A DNA stretch of 64,000 bases, from assembly GCA_030142905.1 (NCBI GenBank), contig JASJOG010000052.1, positions 1,693,001-1,757,000 on the forward strand. Reading direction: 5' to 3'. The notes under the pieces were generated by a model. It ran no database searches. It was not told the DNA's origin and saw only the letters and a list, made by a program, of their open reading frames with translations. This document shows, one piece after another, positions 45,305 to 55,009 of the stretch (position 1 is its first letter; each line of letters opens with the position of its first letter). A program made the position numbers and the translations under genes. Source of the stretch: Heliopora coerulea (Eukaryota; Cnidaria; Anthozoa; Scleralcyonacea; Helioporidae).

Positions 45305-47030
45305 TCGCACACCTACAACCTCTCTAAATATCTTGTTTCGATCCTCAGTTCTCTCTTAACCAGTCCATACATTTTTTCAGATACATTTTCGTTTCTTGAA
45401 GATTTACATAACTCTAATTTTGATTTTAACAACGTATTTATGGCTAGTTTCGACTTCAACTCACAGTTTACAAACGTTCCCCTGGACGAGTCAATTGACA
45501 TTATAATTAGCAAGGCCTTTCATAATGCAACACGTTACCATGGTTTTTCTGTTTCACATTTTTGAAAATTTCTATGCTTAGCAGTAAAGAACTGTCATTT
45601 TTTTATTTTGTGATTGCCTTTGTGAACAAGAAGATGGCGTAGCTATGGGCTCCCCACCTGGTCCCTTATTTGCTAACTTTTTCTTAACTTTTCACGAACA
45701 CAGTTGGTTTACTAACTATCCGTCCGATTTTAAACCTCTTTTCTTTCGCCGTTACATCTAGGGTTCCCACACGATTGGTCTATCAAAATTCCATGACTTT
45801 TCCATGACCTTCCATGACCATACATGCAAAAATCCATGACCTGGAAAAGCTAGAAACGAAACAAGCTGAACAGGGACTCTGTCAAACTACAGGGGTAGCT
45901 GGGACCCAGACTCTGAATTGAAGTGCACGGCCAAGCTATGATAAATTAGGGTTACGAGTATCGTAGATACAATTTTTGTGATATTTTTCATTTTCATTGG
46001 TAGCCCCAAGAAACTTGAAAATGTGAGCGAAGAAAATTGAGATAGAATTATTCACTGATCCAGAAGAAATCTACTTTTCCATGACTTTCCATGACCGACA
46101 CTAATTCTCCAGGTTTTCCAGGCCTGGAGTTTGAAATTTTGATTTTCCATGACTTTCCAGGTTTTCCATGACCCGTATGAACCCCGTATATGGATGACTG
46201 TTTTGTTGTTTTCCATTCTCCAGACCATGTTCGTCCTTTTCTACATTAACATCACATTCACTGTTGATCTCGAAAACAACTCTACATTTATTTTTTTAGA
46301 CGTTTTAATTGATCATTCCATTGATTTTTCCACCTCAGTTTATCGCAATCTCATTGGTTTATTTACCAATTTTGATAGTTTTATTCCGATATCCTAAAAG
46401 CGCAGTCTCATGTACACCCTTCGAGATCGTTATTTTGAAATTTGTTCGTCGTATCACATTGTTCATCTCGAAGTACTTAAACTTAAAAACTTAAAAACTT
46501 TGTACTTAACAATGGTTATCCTGACGTTTTTCTTCACCGATTGTCTCGTCCCCCTACCCGGGATCCCAACTCTCCTCAAAAGAAAGTCATCTACTTTCGT
46601 CTTCCTTATACTGGACCTTATGCACTACAGATCCGAACACAGGTTTTTAAGTTATGCTCTTCAGTGTTTCCACAAGTTTCTTTACGTTTTATTTTCCAGC
46701 CAGGACGACGGCTATCCACTTTCTTTCCTTTCAAGGACCATATTATCGTGCTTCTGAGATCGGGTATCGTTTATAAATACACGTGTCAATCCTGCTCAGC
46801 ACTGTATCTGGAGCAAACACGGTGCCATTCACATACACGAATCTCAGAACACATGAGGATTTTGCCTTGGACTGGAAGGAAACTGGCGAGCATTTCGCCC
46901 TCTAACATCCACGCACATTGTCAAAAAACTTCACACACTGTTTCTCCCGACGATGTTTCTACAATTCCTCTTGTTGTACATCGTCTAACTTTGAACTACT
47001 TCTCCGAGAAAGCCTACTTATCTTAAAATT
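45305..47030 (+). pseudogene. Penelope-like element 2: RT and GIY-YIG polymerase, decayed
   Basis: In order across shifting frames: an RT start (YNLSKYLVSILSSL), an RT motif A block (MASFDFNSQFTNVPLDES), a motif B block (EDGVAMGSPPGPLFANFF), FFRRY, then a 427 bp hAT insertion, then MDDCFVVFHSPDHV, FIFLDVLIDH, SVYRNLIG-LFTNFDSF. At the end is a GIY-YIG domain (GIVYKYTCQSC, SALYLEQTR, HTRISEHMR). A CxxC directly before the GIY-YIG is a mark of Neptune-like PLEs. In-frame stops and frameshifts occur, and the Gly of the YxG strand reads Glu. It is bracketed by inverted ends (44995-45250, 47155-47400). Confidence 0.85.
45759..46185. mobile_element. 427 bp hAT-like element inside the PLE RT active site
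   Basis: The ends are AGGGTTCCCACACGA (left) and the inverse of GGGGTTCATACGGGTC (right). The interior is rich in TTCCATGAC repeats. Flanks GTTACATC (left) and GTATATGG (right) fit an 8 bp duplication with later changes. The host frame reads FFRRY on the left and MDDCFVV on the right, so the insertion falls between the Tyr and the Asp pair of the polymerase motif. Confidence 0.78.
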
Positions 47031-47154
47031 GAAACCCACTCTAAACGAAAATATCTCTTCCATTCCGCTGTCTTTATTCTAATATCTTGCCTTTTTTCCT
47101 TTGGATATCAAGCTAACTTCTTGATCCTGTCACCTTTTTTTATTGGTTTGCGTT

Positions 47155-47400
47155 CTGATTAATTATTCTAACTTGTCGATAGTTTTATATCCAGATCGAA
47201 TTTGACACCTGTAATCTATTACTCCGAAGATGTTGCACGGATAGCGACGAAACAGAATTAAACTGAAATTTCATCTTAACATGTTTATCTGTCTTCATAA
47301 TTATGGAGTTAGACTTTAGAATTTTGAGCTGGGCTCTAATCTTTACTATTCGATTACTTTTTCCGCCCGGAAAATCTATAGCCACGATAAATGGCATTCC
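47155..47400 (-). repeat. Right inverted end (pseudo-LTR) of PLE 2
   Basis: Inverted copy of 44995-45250. On the plus strand it contains CCGAAGATGTTGCACGGATA followed by GCGACGAAAC. This resembles a hammerhead core (CUGANGA with U to C, a GTTGC/GCGAC stem and GAAA) and may be a decayed ribozyme. Confidence 0.75.
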
Positions 47401-47940
47401 TCACCTCTATTCAACCTTGCATTTTGTAGGTTATTTACGTACACAAGATAGTTCAAGCTAAGGTAGGCTCATTTTGACGCCAAGACGCCTTCGTCGTATC
47501 CAGGTACTTAGCGGTATATACCTCGGCGTTGCCCCACGGGGGTGCGCGAAAAGAGGCGTATGGGAATCCCGTGACTCAGCAAGCCACAAAGCGCCTGGGT
47601 ACGAGGAAATCAATGTACAATACGCCACGTATAATAATCTTCCGTTCACGGATGGAGTTTCTGAACACTTCCTTTTCTTTCTTCCTGTTCGCTATTTTCA
47701 CTTCGTGCTCTTTCTTTCTTTTATTTATCCTTTATTCTCCCACTTCTTTCCTTTCCTTGGCCTTTCTTCCTCCTTCATTCGCTCCTTCTTTTCGTAAAAA
47801 AAGCAACTTCATACGACTGCACACGGTCACATTTTGGTCAACTCAGAAAAGTTTCCGGAGCCCGTGTCAAGAAAGTGCGCTCTTTATTCTAACTACAACA
47901 CAAAACGTAATCGTAATCACAACTAATTACGAAGATTCCA
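47401..47940. other. Non-coding stretch
   Basis: No gene. CGCCTTCGTCGTATCCAGGTAC near 47490 and GCGCCTGGGTACGAGGA near 47610 form a loose inverted pair, perhaps an old MITE. The 3' UTR of receptor 3 should fall here. Confidence 0.35.
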
Positions 47941-47947
47941 ACATCAG

Positions 47948-48739
47948 TTATTCCTCGATTGGCCTCAAGTTCTCCAATTGACGGCTAGCATCCTCAGCAT
48001 TGCTTGCTACTACATTATCTTCCACAACTTTTCTTGAATCACGCCCTCTATACTTCTTAATTTGCCGCCTAATCTTCTCTCCTGTCGAAACTGGCAATTT
48101 CCCCGAATCTTCATTCCCTTGCTCCTTTAAATTCCGAGAATTTGCCAACACTTCATGCGAGTTTGTTGATTGACATCCCTGGGACGAATCTTCCGATTTC
48201 CGCTTAGAACCAGAAACAAGTTCATCCACTGCAGTAGCGCTTTTCCCAGAATTGGACTCGGCGGAGGACTTCCTAGAACGAGACCGCGTTTTGCCTCGTT
48301 CCTCCGAATCAAACCTGGCTTTGGACTTGGAGTACGTTCCTTCAGAATTCTTGGATTTCGTCCGTAATGTTTCAATTGGGGTGTCAGCCTCACTCTTCGA
48401 TCGTCGTAACGGAGGTGAATGTTTTGATTCTAGTAACTGCTCGTCCATTGATTTTCTCATTGTGCTATCAGTGGGGCATTTTCTCGTAATTAATGGTGAA
48501 CGTTTCGGTAGGTGAGTTCGTTTGCGGGCCGTGTCTGCTCCGTTACTACCATTCCTGTTGAGCGACAAGCCAGAGATCAGTGGCGCCTTGATTGGCGGAG
48601 CCTGACTACCACTACCAGATCCTTTTAATGACTTCAGAGAGTCTGAGAAATCCTGATGTCCAAGACTTGGATCAGCACTATTTACTTTCGATTTACTGGA
48701 CGTCAATACACTGCCGTTCAACCCCGACAAACCATTTTG
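47948..48739 (-). pseudogene. In-frame continuation of the receptor 3 C-tail beyond a TAG
   Basis: Directly after the TAG at 48742-48740 the same frame stays open for 263 codons to a stop at 47948. The product is low complexity, rich in Ser, Lys, Arg and Glu (SKSKVNS, KRKSED, KTRSRSRKSS), with the same composition as the preceding 290-residue tail. That frame coherence over ~790 bp suggests it was, or still is, part of one ~854-codon receptor. Either the stop is a recent null change or sequence error, or it is read through, or it is spliced out. No donor or acceptor around the stop was obvious. Confidence 0.6.
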
Positions 48740-50515
48740 CTAATTTTTCCCTGAAATTCCTTGCTCAACATTGTCCAACGAATCCGAACATTGAGTTTTT
48801 GGCAAACTTCTGCTTTTTCCCGAAATTTGATTGGGATCCGGTAACTGCCGACTGCCTGACGATGACGACGATCGAGTGAGCTTCGATTTTCGTCTGTCAG
48901 TACTTTTCGGTTCGAATAGTGATATTGATGAGACAGAGTCAGCCACTTGTCCAGGATCACCTGTGGGCTTGCGTTCCCCAGTCCTCTTGGCGCGGTCCAC
49001 TGAGGAACTGCGGGGCGATTGTTTCCAATCGGATTGTTTTCGAGGAACGCGCTCTGCGTACTCGCGGGAGTTTGATAAATCATCATCTTTCTCGGAATCC
49101 TTCTTAGCACTTAAGCTCTTGCTCAATTTCTGCGCTAACAGAAGCTTGAGTCTTTCCGATGAATCTCTAGCAGGATTACGACTCACATCCGACGAAGGAC
49201 GACTGGTTTCCGATATCAAATCACCTGACGTCGTAACTGAAACTATGTTTTTTGCCGACTCAGTGCATGGGGAATTATCAAGACTTTCTACGTCAGGAGA
49301 TAACGACATCTGTATCTTATCAAGGTCAATTCTTTTCGTCTTATCCACTTCGCTAAGGGTCGTCATAAAGCGTGAGCCCCTCAGATCGACAGAGGATTCA
49401 CTCAACGTGCGTGGTTCGGTGTCTGCGATTGGTTTTGCTGATTGCAGAAGAGATGAGGAGCGTGACAAACCGCTTGGTTTAACTACGTCATCGCGGGGTG
49501 GTTTGTTATGGGGGTCTGAGGTCGAGCGCATTACTCTACTATCTGCTCTTGATCGACGGTGTGGGTTGCGACGGTCGTGAGGAGTCAGTTCACGATTTGA
49601 GCATGCGTTTCTTCTTCGGTTTCTGGCGAAACACAAACACTTCAAGCAGGCGAACGCCTGGAGAAACGCTTTTCGGTATCGTTTGAATCTCCAGGCAAAC
49701 ACCACGGGATTCGCCACAAAGTTGATCAACTCGATGGGGTAAAAATAACGAACGAATAACTCGATACGGTGTTGGTCAGCTTCGTTGATAGCTGGCTTCA
49801 ATTTCAAACTGGACCAGAACAACAGCTGAAGGCCGATCATGTATGGAAGAAGGGTGATGACGACAATGAGAATGAGAATAAGGACGACTTTCGTGAGATT
49901 ACTGTGCATCGAATGCTTCATTTTTCTCGCAGTATCCTCGGAGAAATCTCTGGAGAAGAAACGGAACTGGCGATTGCGACGACGCCAATATCCAAAGATG
50001 ACTCCGTGCACAATTAAGAATACCAGGACTGAAATCTCAAAAACGACAGTTAAACCAAACTGCGCAGGATCTTTGCAGAAATGAACAGCAACCCCACAAC
50101 TAATCGATACCAGCCATATCAAGCCAATGAGTACAAAAATGTGTTTGATGGTCTTTTTTGAAGGCATCGTGAAGGGAGTAGTGAAGGCTAGCAACCTCTC
50201 GACAGTCATGACCATTAGACTCAGCATGGAGGCTTCAATAGTTGTCCAAACCATTGGTAGCTGATATTTGTGTATCACCTTAAATGGCATAATGTAGAAC
50301 AACACGGCTACACCTGTTAGACAGTCAGCGAGCGCCAAATTGCCGATAACGTAAGTGGTACCGGTGCGAAATTCTGGGGATTTGTTTCTCCACAAGACGA
50401 ACAACAGAAAACCGTTAAAAAGAATGGCGAGGGATCCCATGATCCCTAAGAACATATTCAACAAGACATGTTCGATGTCTACAGTCGCGTTGGTAGTTCC
50501 ATTCTCAGCTCCCAT
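48740..50515 (-). CDS. Rhodopsin-like (class A) G-protein-coupled receptor 3, long tail
   Basis: A 591-residue frame. Residues 1-302 are nearly identical to receptor 2: TM1 Asn34, TM2 Asp64, ERL 106-108, TM6 Pro224, NPVVF 269-273, and the ACLKCLCFA Cys-rich stretch. Differences cluster near TM3-TM4 (for example FTTPFTMPSKKTIKH). Residues 303-591 form a hydrophilic Ser/Arg/Asp-rich tail, probably disordered with many phosphorylation-type sites. The frame ends at TAG (48742-48740) and reopens in phase for 263 more codons. As in gene 2, the coding region is intronless, and GTAGG donor and AAAACAG acceptor sites upstream suggest a 5' UTR intron. The tail may hold signalling docking sites, but this is inference. 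Confidence 0.85.
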   Translation of the reverse strand: MGAENGTTNATVDIEHVLLNMFLGIMGSLAILFNGFLLFVLWRNKSPEFRTGTTYVIGNLALADCLTGVAVLFYIMPFKVIHKYQLPMVWTTIEASMLSLMVMTVERLLAFTTPFTMPSKKTIKHIFVLIGLIWLVSISCGVAVHFCKDPAQFGLTVVFEISVLVFLIVHGVIFGYWRRRNRQFRFFSRDFSEDTARKMKHSMHSNLTKVVLILILIVVITLLPYMIGLQLLFWSSLKLKPAINEADQHRIELFVRYFYPIELINFVANPVVFAWRFKRYRKAFLQAFACLKCLCFARNRRRNACSNRELTPHDRRNPHRRSRADSRVMRSTSDPHNKPPRDDVVKPSGLSRSSSLLQSAKPIADTEPRTLSESSVDLRGSRFMTTLSEVDKTKRIDLDKIQMSLSPDVESLDNSPCTESAKNIVSVTTSGDLISETSRPSSDVSRNPARDSSERLKLLLAQKLSKSLSAKKDSEKDDDLSNSREYAERVPRKQSDWKQSPRSSSVDRAKRTGERKPTGDPGQVADSVSSISLFEPKSTDRRKSKLTRSSSSSGSRQLPDPNQISGKSRSLPKTQCSDSLDNVEQGISGKN

Positions 50516-51387
50516 AATGAAACTTGCGGTTAAGGTTGGAATTGAATGTCTCAGTGTTCCTTGACCTGTTTTTATAAGTCATTTACGAGAACAGTTAGGA
50601 AAGAGACAGTTTTATAATAAATTATTAACCTACCTGAGAAAGTCACAGGAAACTTTAACATGCATGGTGTTTAAATAAACTAAAAGTAAATAATTTACAC
50701 CGATCGTCATTAAATCCATTCGTTATCTCTGCATCATATCAATGATTTCAACTTGAAAAGAACAGATCCATTTTCTCCAAAGACTAGGACGGAATAAATA
50801 CTTCATCAGGCCATACAAAACTAAACAACAAACTAAATGTACCATAAAGCGACAAAGATGGTATTTCTTAGGAAGACGTTAGGTCATGAATGACTTGAAT
50901 GACATTTACATTCAATCTTGTTTTTTACAAAAATTCTCGTTGGCTTTGGAATAATTGTTACAATTTTGCACCAAATTTTAGTGCCTTTTTAAAAATCAAA
51001 TCGTGTAAGCTGCGAAAAATTCATGATCTTGCATCTTCTTCACCGCATGAAGTAACTTGAAGAAGGTAATTTAAGTCAAGCTGCAAATATATGAATTTGA
51101 TAAAAAAAAAATACAAAAGATTTGTGAAATAGTTTGAGAATTTCCTCGTGAACATTACATGGACTAAATTTCGAGAATGTGGAGTCCAATTCACGAATAG
51201 GCCAAGCGAGGCTGGTTTATTAGAAGTATTTATGCACCGTAAACCTGAAATAAGCCAAAAACAAATTCTTCACTGAATTACTTAGTACCGGATTTCAACC
51301 TGGCTGAAAACACTCAGTTCTTCAAGATGTTTTATGCTAAGATTATTATTATCTAAATTTTTAGATTATTATTATCTAAATATTTAG

Positions 51388-52193
51388 CAGGGCCGTAGCT
51401 AGCGGGGGGGGGGGGGCAACGGGGGCAGTATAGTTAACTAATAACTATATTTACATCTAAAATATTAATACTAAATATATTACTATATACACAAAACAGA
51501 AATTATTAATGGTATATGAAGACTGTTTTCTAGGATGTATCATATATATGTATATTCATCTATTAAATTTATGAAGCTGTTTAAGCGAATTGTATGGATC
51601 AGGTAGTCTATTCCAGAACTTTGATGCACGATATATAAATGTATATTTTAAGAAATTAGTGTTAGGCTTTGGTAAATAAAGATTTTTATCGTTACTTCTC
51701 AGTCTGTAGACGTTATTTTGGAGAATTTTAAAGTGGTCTTTTAGATATTTTGGTGCCCATCTTCGTATAGCTTAAAACTCGTTAATTAGTTAACTAGTTA
51801 CAGGATAATAATTTTAAGTATTTTGTATGATCACTTTTTACGATCTTTAACCACTGACAGCTACCTAGATGAAACATCAACCAAAGTCAAAGCACATCTA
51901 ACACGATGTGACACCTCAGACATTGATTATCGCGGAGTGGCATGGCACTAAACTTTTTTTCTAAACCAGTTCAACGTAAGTTGTTATCAGTGACAACTGA
52001 CGTAATAACTCCAATCCATTATGAATACTTTGTTTATCCGAGGTCCAGTGTATAAGGCCAGTAAACATCATGTTTAACGTAACCTTATAGAAACCCTTAC
52101 CCTTACTCCATACCTTAACGTAAATGATAAGTACTATCCATTGACTGTTCACGTCCTTTGCCCCCCAATCAAAAAATCCTAGCTACGGCCCTG
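51388..52193. mobile_element. 806 bp non-autonomous DNA element, CAGGGCCGTAGCTAG ends
   Basis: The left end CAGGGCCGTAGCTAG and the right end CTAGCTACGGCCCTG are perfectly inverted; a G run follows the left end and a C run precedes the right one. The paralogous copy 1 carries the empty site TAAATATTTACTCACG (near 32020). Flanks TTTA remain on both sides. CAGGG ends suggest hAT, though a full 8 bp duplication is not preserved. Confidence 0.85.
51540..51735 (-). pseudogene. LINE ORF2 C-terminal scrap inside the 806 bp element
   Basis: The minus strand reads PNTNFLKYTFIYRASKFWN then RLPDPY, the typical end of L2/CR1-like polymerases (P-x-T-x-x-x-K.SF.Y..A..WN.LP). The same landmark ends the ORF at 55343-55879. 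This is captured retroposon sequence within the DNA element. Confidence 0.65.
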
Positions 52194-52949
52194 TTTACTC
52201 AGGTTCTCGTCTAACACCTGCTGATCAAACAGTGTATCGAACGAGAAACAAGCGCAGTGAACAAATTTTAACTATTTTCGGCCGAAGCTAGTAAAAATAC
52301 TTACACAGTTGGCCGAAATTCGCTCTGTACACATGAAAATTACATAATCAGGCTACAGAGAAAAGTGACTGGATTCTCTGTCAGTAATTCAAGACAATAA
52401 GATTTTCCATGAGATTGATAGAAGGTACTCAACGTTTCTTGCCTACCTGATAACGAGGTAGCGAAAAACGTTCAACGGTCGACTAACAATCTTTCGCTCC
52501 GTACTCGAATTATCGATTTTACTCTGGCTAATGTCACAAGATTTTCATGGTCAAAGGGAGACGTTTCGAACCAGAAAGGGTTAAACACAACGTGCTGGGA
52601 TAAAATATTAGCTTGAGAGCTTAAATTTCTGATGCTGATAAAAATAGATGATCTAATAAACTTCCAGCAGAGAATGAAAAAGAAAAAAAATTTCTTACAA
52701 TTCAAAGCTGGTAACATGGAATTTTGACCAGGCTAAGTGAGCTGAAATTAGCTTGAATTGGTAGTTGATTTTTTGAGGGATTTCTTTATAAACCGGACCG
52801 AAACTTTTCATGAGATCAGGTGCTTATCTAAGAAGTAGATGAAAGTCTGTGCTTTGGTTCACAACATTATGTGTTACCTGAATTCGATAGAGCTGTCCTT
52901 CTGAAAAGCATGCTCAGACACACAAATACCAACAGTCACATAATCTTAA

Positions 52950-53115
52950 GATGGCAGATGAACGTTCGTCAAGCTCTATCCTCAGAAAAACGATTTCTGA
53001 GGCCCAGACAGGGATCGAACCCGCAACCTTCTGATGACCGGTGAGACGCTCTAACCATTGAGCTACCGAGACTCAGATGGTGAGCTAAGGTGCAAGTTCG
53101 ACATACATCTGCGAC
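52950..53115 (-). mobile_element. tRNA-derived SINE, family B, with complete tRNA-like head
   Basis: On the minus strand there is CTCGGTAGCTCAATGGTTAG (A box and D arm of a Lys/Arg-type tRNA), CTCACCGGTCATCAGAAGG, then GGGTTCGATCCCTG (B box, T arm) and a tail CTCAGAAATCGTTTTTCTGA / AGAGCTTGACGAACGTTC. The best-preserved tRNA head in the window. Confidence 0.85.
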
Positions 53116-53430
53116 ATAGAGCTTGAAGATCGTTCATCTATCTTAAAGATATATCCAAGCTCTCACATTTCTAAAATCATAAACTGCCTTGATCATTATT
53201 AATATATCGTGGCTTCCGCTTAGGTCGCACATGTACGTCGAACTTGCACCTTGGCTCACCATCTGAGTCTCGGTAGTTCAATGGTTAGAGCGTCTCACCG
53301 GTCATCAGAAGGTTGCAGGTTCGATCCCCGTTTTCGATCATTCGATCATTTTCTGAGTATAGAGCTTGAAGATCGTTCATCCATCTTAAGATATATACAA
53401 GCTCGCGCATTTCTAAAATCATAAACTGAA
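53116..53430 (+). mobile_element. tRNA-derived SINE, family B, plus an extra tail fragment
   Basis: 53116-53190 is a tail-only piece (AGAGCTTGAAGATCGTTCAT ... TATATCCAAGCTCTC). A full copy follows: leader TCGTGGCTTCCGCTTAGG, head CTCGGTAGTTCAATGGTTAG, B box GGTTCGATCCC and tail to AATCATAAACTG at about 53430. With the minus copy at 52950-53115 it forms a head-facing inverted pair. Its 3' end abuts the cut end of a LINE. Confidence 0.85.
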
Positions 53431-55005
53431 TTAGCTCTTTGTTTTCAAAGTCACATTTACGCAAAAGTAACTCATCCTCATCAAACAGGTCTATGTCTAA
53501 ATTTTGTTGCCGGTACCACGTACTAATCAGAAGTGACTTATTATGTGGTCGCCTAACTTCAATACATACCATCTCAACACAATCAGGAGTTAAAGCTTTC
53601 CTCTCAGAGAATGGTATAGAATCGCGGATGTATAACACCACACCACCCCCAGATTTGCTTCGGTCCTTTCGAATCAGATTATATCCTGCTATGTGTATTT
53701 CACTATCGGGTATTAGGCCGTCAATTTTAGATTCGTTAATGGCTAGGATATCAAGAAAAGGCTTTGTGACCAGAGCTTGGATTTCATCTTTATGTTTCAA
53801 CTAACTATTTACATTTAAGCTAGCTATTCGAAAGCGCTTTAACGTAGCAATGGCATACAGTGAATGATCATAAGTACCTGATGTTGGATCAAACCTTCAA
53901 GAAGCTAGTAAGTTGTCCTTCTCCGACTGTTACTGCTCGATATCATCTTCAGAAGGTCCCCCAGCTGGTGTATTGCTAACATTTGAAAATACTTTCTAGG
54001 CGGTTTACGTTGTGTTCTTGGCTTTCGATCTCCCTTGAGAAACTTGATGAAATGCACAGCTAAGAGTGCCGAGCCTTTGGTATTAAGATGAAGGCTTCTG
54101 GCATTTAGAGATGGAGTATCTATGGAAGAATCGTCAACAGATGAGACTCCATGGTTAACACAAATCTGCTTAAGTTCCTTATTAACTTCTTGGATTTTTG
54201 TTGATGATTCAATGTCTTGTCTTACCGTAAGTCCTGATACACCAATTTTTGAGTTTGGGAACTTAATTAGCTTTTACACTGACGGCAAGGTTTTCAATTT
54301 TTCGTACATATTGTTCTCCAGATTCTGATGGGAGGTTGTTGGTCCCAGCATGAATAATTATGTGTGAGGGAGTTATTTGGTGATTAAGAGAGCTCACTTC
54401 CATTTCGATTTCGTCGACAGATTTTCCCAGGAACGTATATTTGTGTACTTTCTTCTTCGTCAGTTTTTTTGGATTTGTATTCTTAACAATCGAGTCACCA
54501 ATAACGACCATGCCTGCTTTCGATATTTGGTTTGGTCGATCTGGTAGTGTGTCCCCAGTGGCCTATCAAGCGGCACTCTGCAGATTTTTACTCTTCGGTG
54601 ATTGATGTCGTTCATTTTGTTGTTTGGCCCTGTATTCGGTTTGAACATTTCCTTCGCCACCATCAGTTTGGTTTTCGTACTTATCTTTGTCATTGTCATC
54701 ATCACTTAGGATCTCGTATCTATTATTTAACTCAACTTGGTTAACCGGTGTTTCCTTCACTCGTCTGGTTTCTCGATGTTGTCGTCCGGTCAGTGATACG
54801 GTTTGCCAGTTATCCTTGTGGCTTCGTCCATTTCCACATTACTGACATTCATGTTGTTGAAGCTTGAGGGTCGTGACTAGACTATACTTCTCTTGTTCCA
54901 AGTCCTTGACCTTTGTGTTAAGCTCAGGCATGATAAGATATATATAGGTTCCTTTCGCGTAGGTCGTGGTCTTCTTTAGTAAGTTTTAAATTCTCAGTCC
55001 TTAAT
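53431..55005 (-). pseudogene. L2/CR1-like LINE copy C: ORF1 and endonuclease 5' half
   Basis: From high to low coordinates: an ORF1 coiled-coil and acidic region (54990-54560), an SGNH-esterase-like ORF1 domain (VVIGDSIVKN, IIIHAGTNNLPSE, then after a frameshift RSLHLNTKGSALLAVHF, ~54511-54000), then an APE-type endonuclease start (DILAINESKID, GGGVVLYIRDS, STWYR; 53800-53440). It is cut at about 53431 by SINE sequence, so the reverse transcriptase is missing. Several stops and frameshifts are present. Confidence 0.8.
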
Positions 55006-55009
55006 CTAT

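Larger units (their letters stand above)
49573..52940. repeat. Segmental duplication, copy 2
   Basis: Collinear with 30255-32804 from the receptor C-tail start (GAGGAGTCAGTTCACGA) to ACAAATACCAACAGTCAC. It is longer because of an 806 bp transposon at 51388-52193 and a ~45 bp insertion near 51050. The receptor-coding part is more similar than the upstream part, which may reflect selection or gene conversion. Confidence 0.9.

Noticed and set aside
48831..49580. 249-codon plus-strand frame opposite receptor 3 tail
   Set aside because: An antisense shadow of the Ser/Arg-rich tail; the minus-strand frame is continuous with the receptor.
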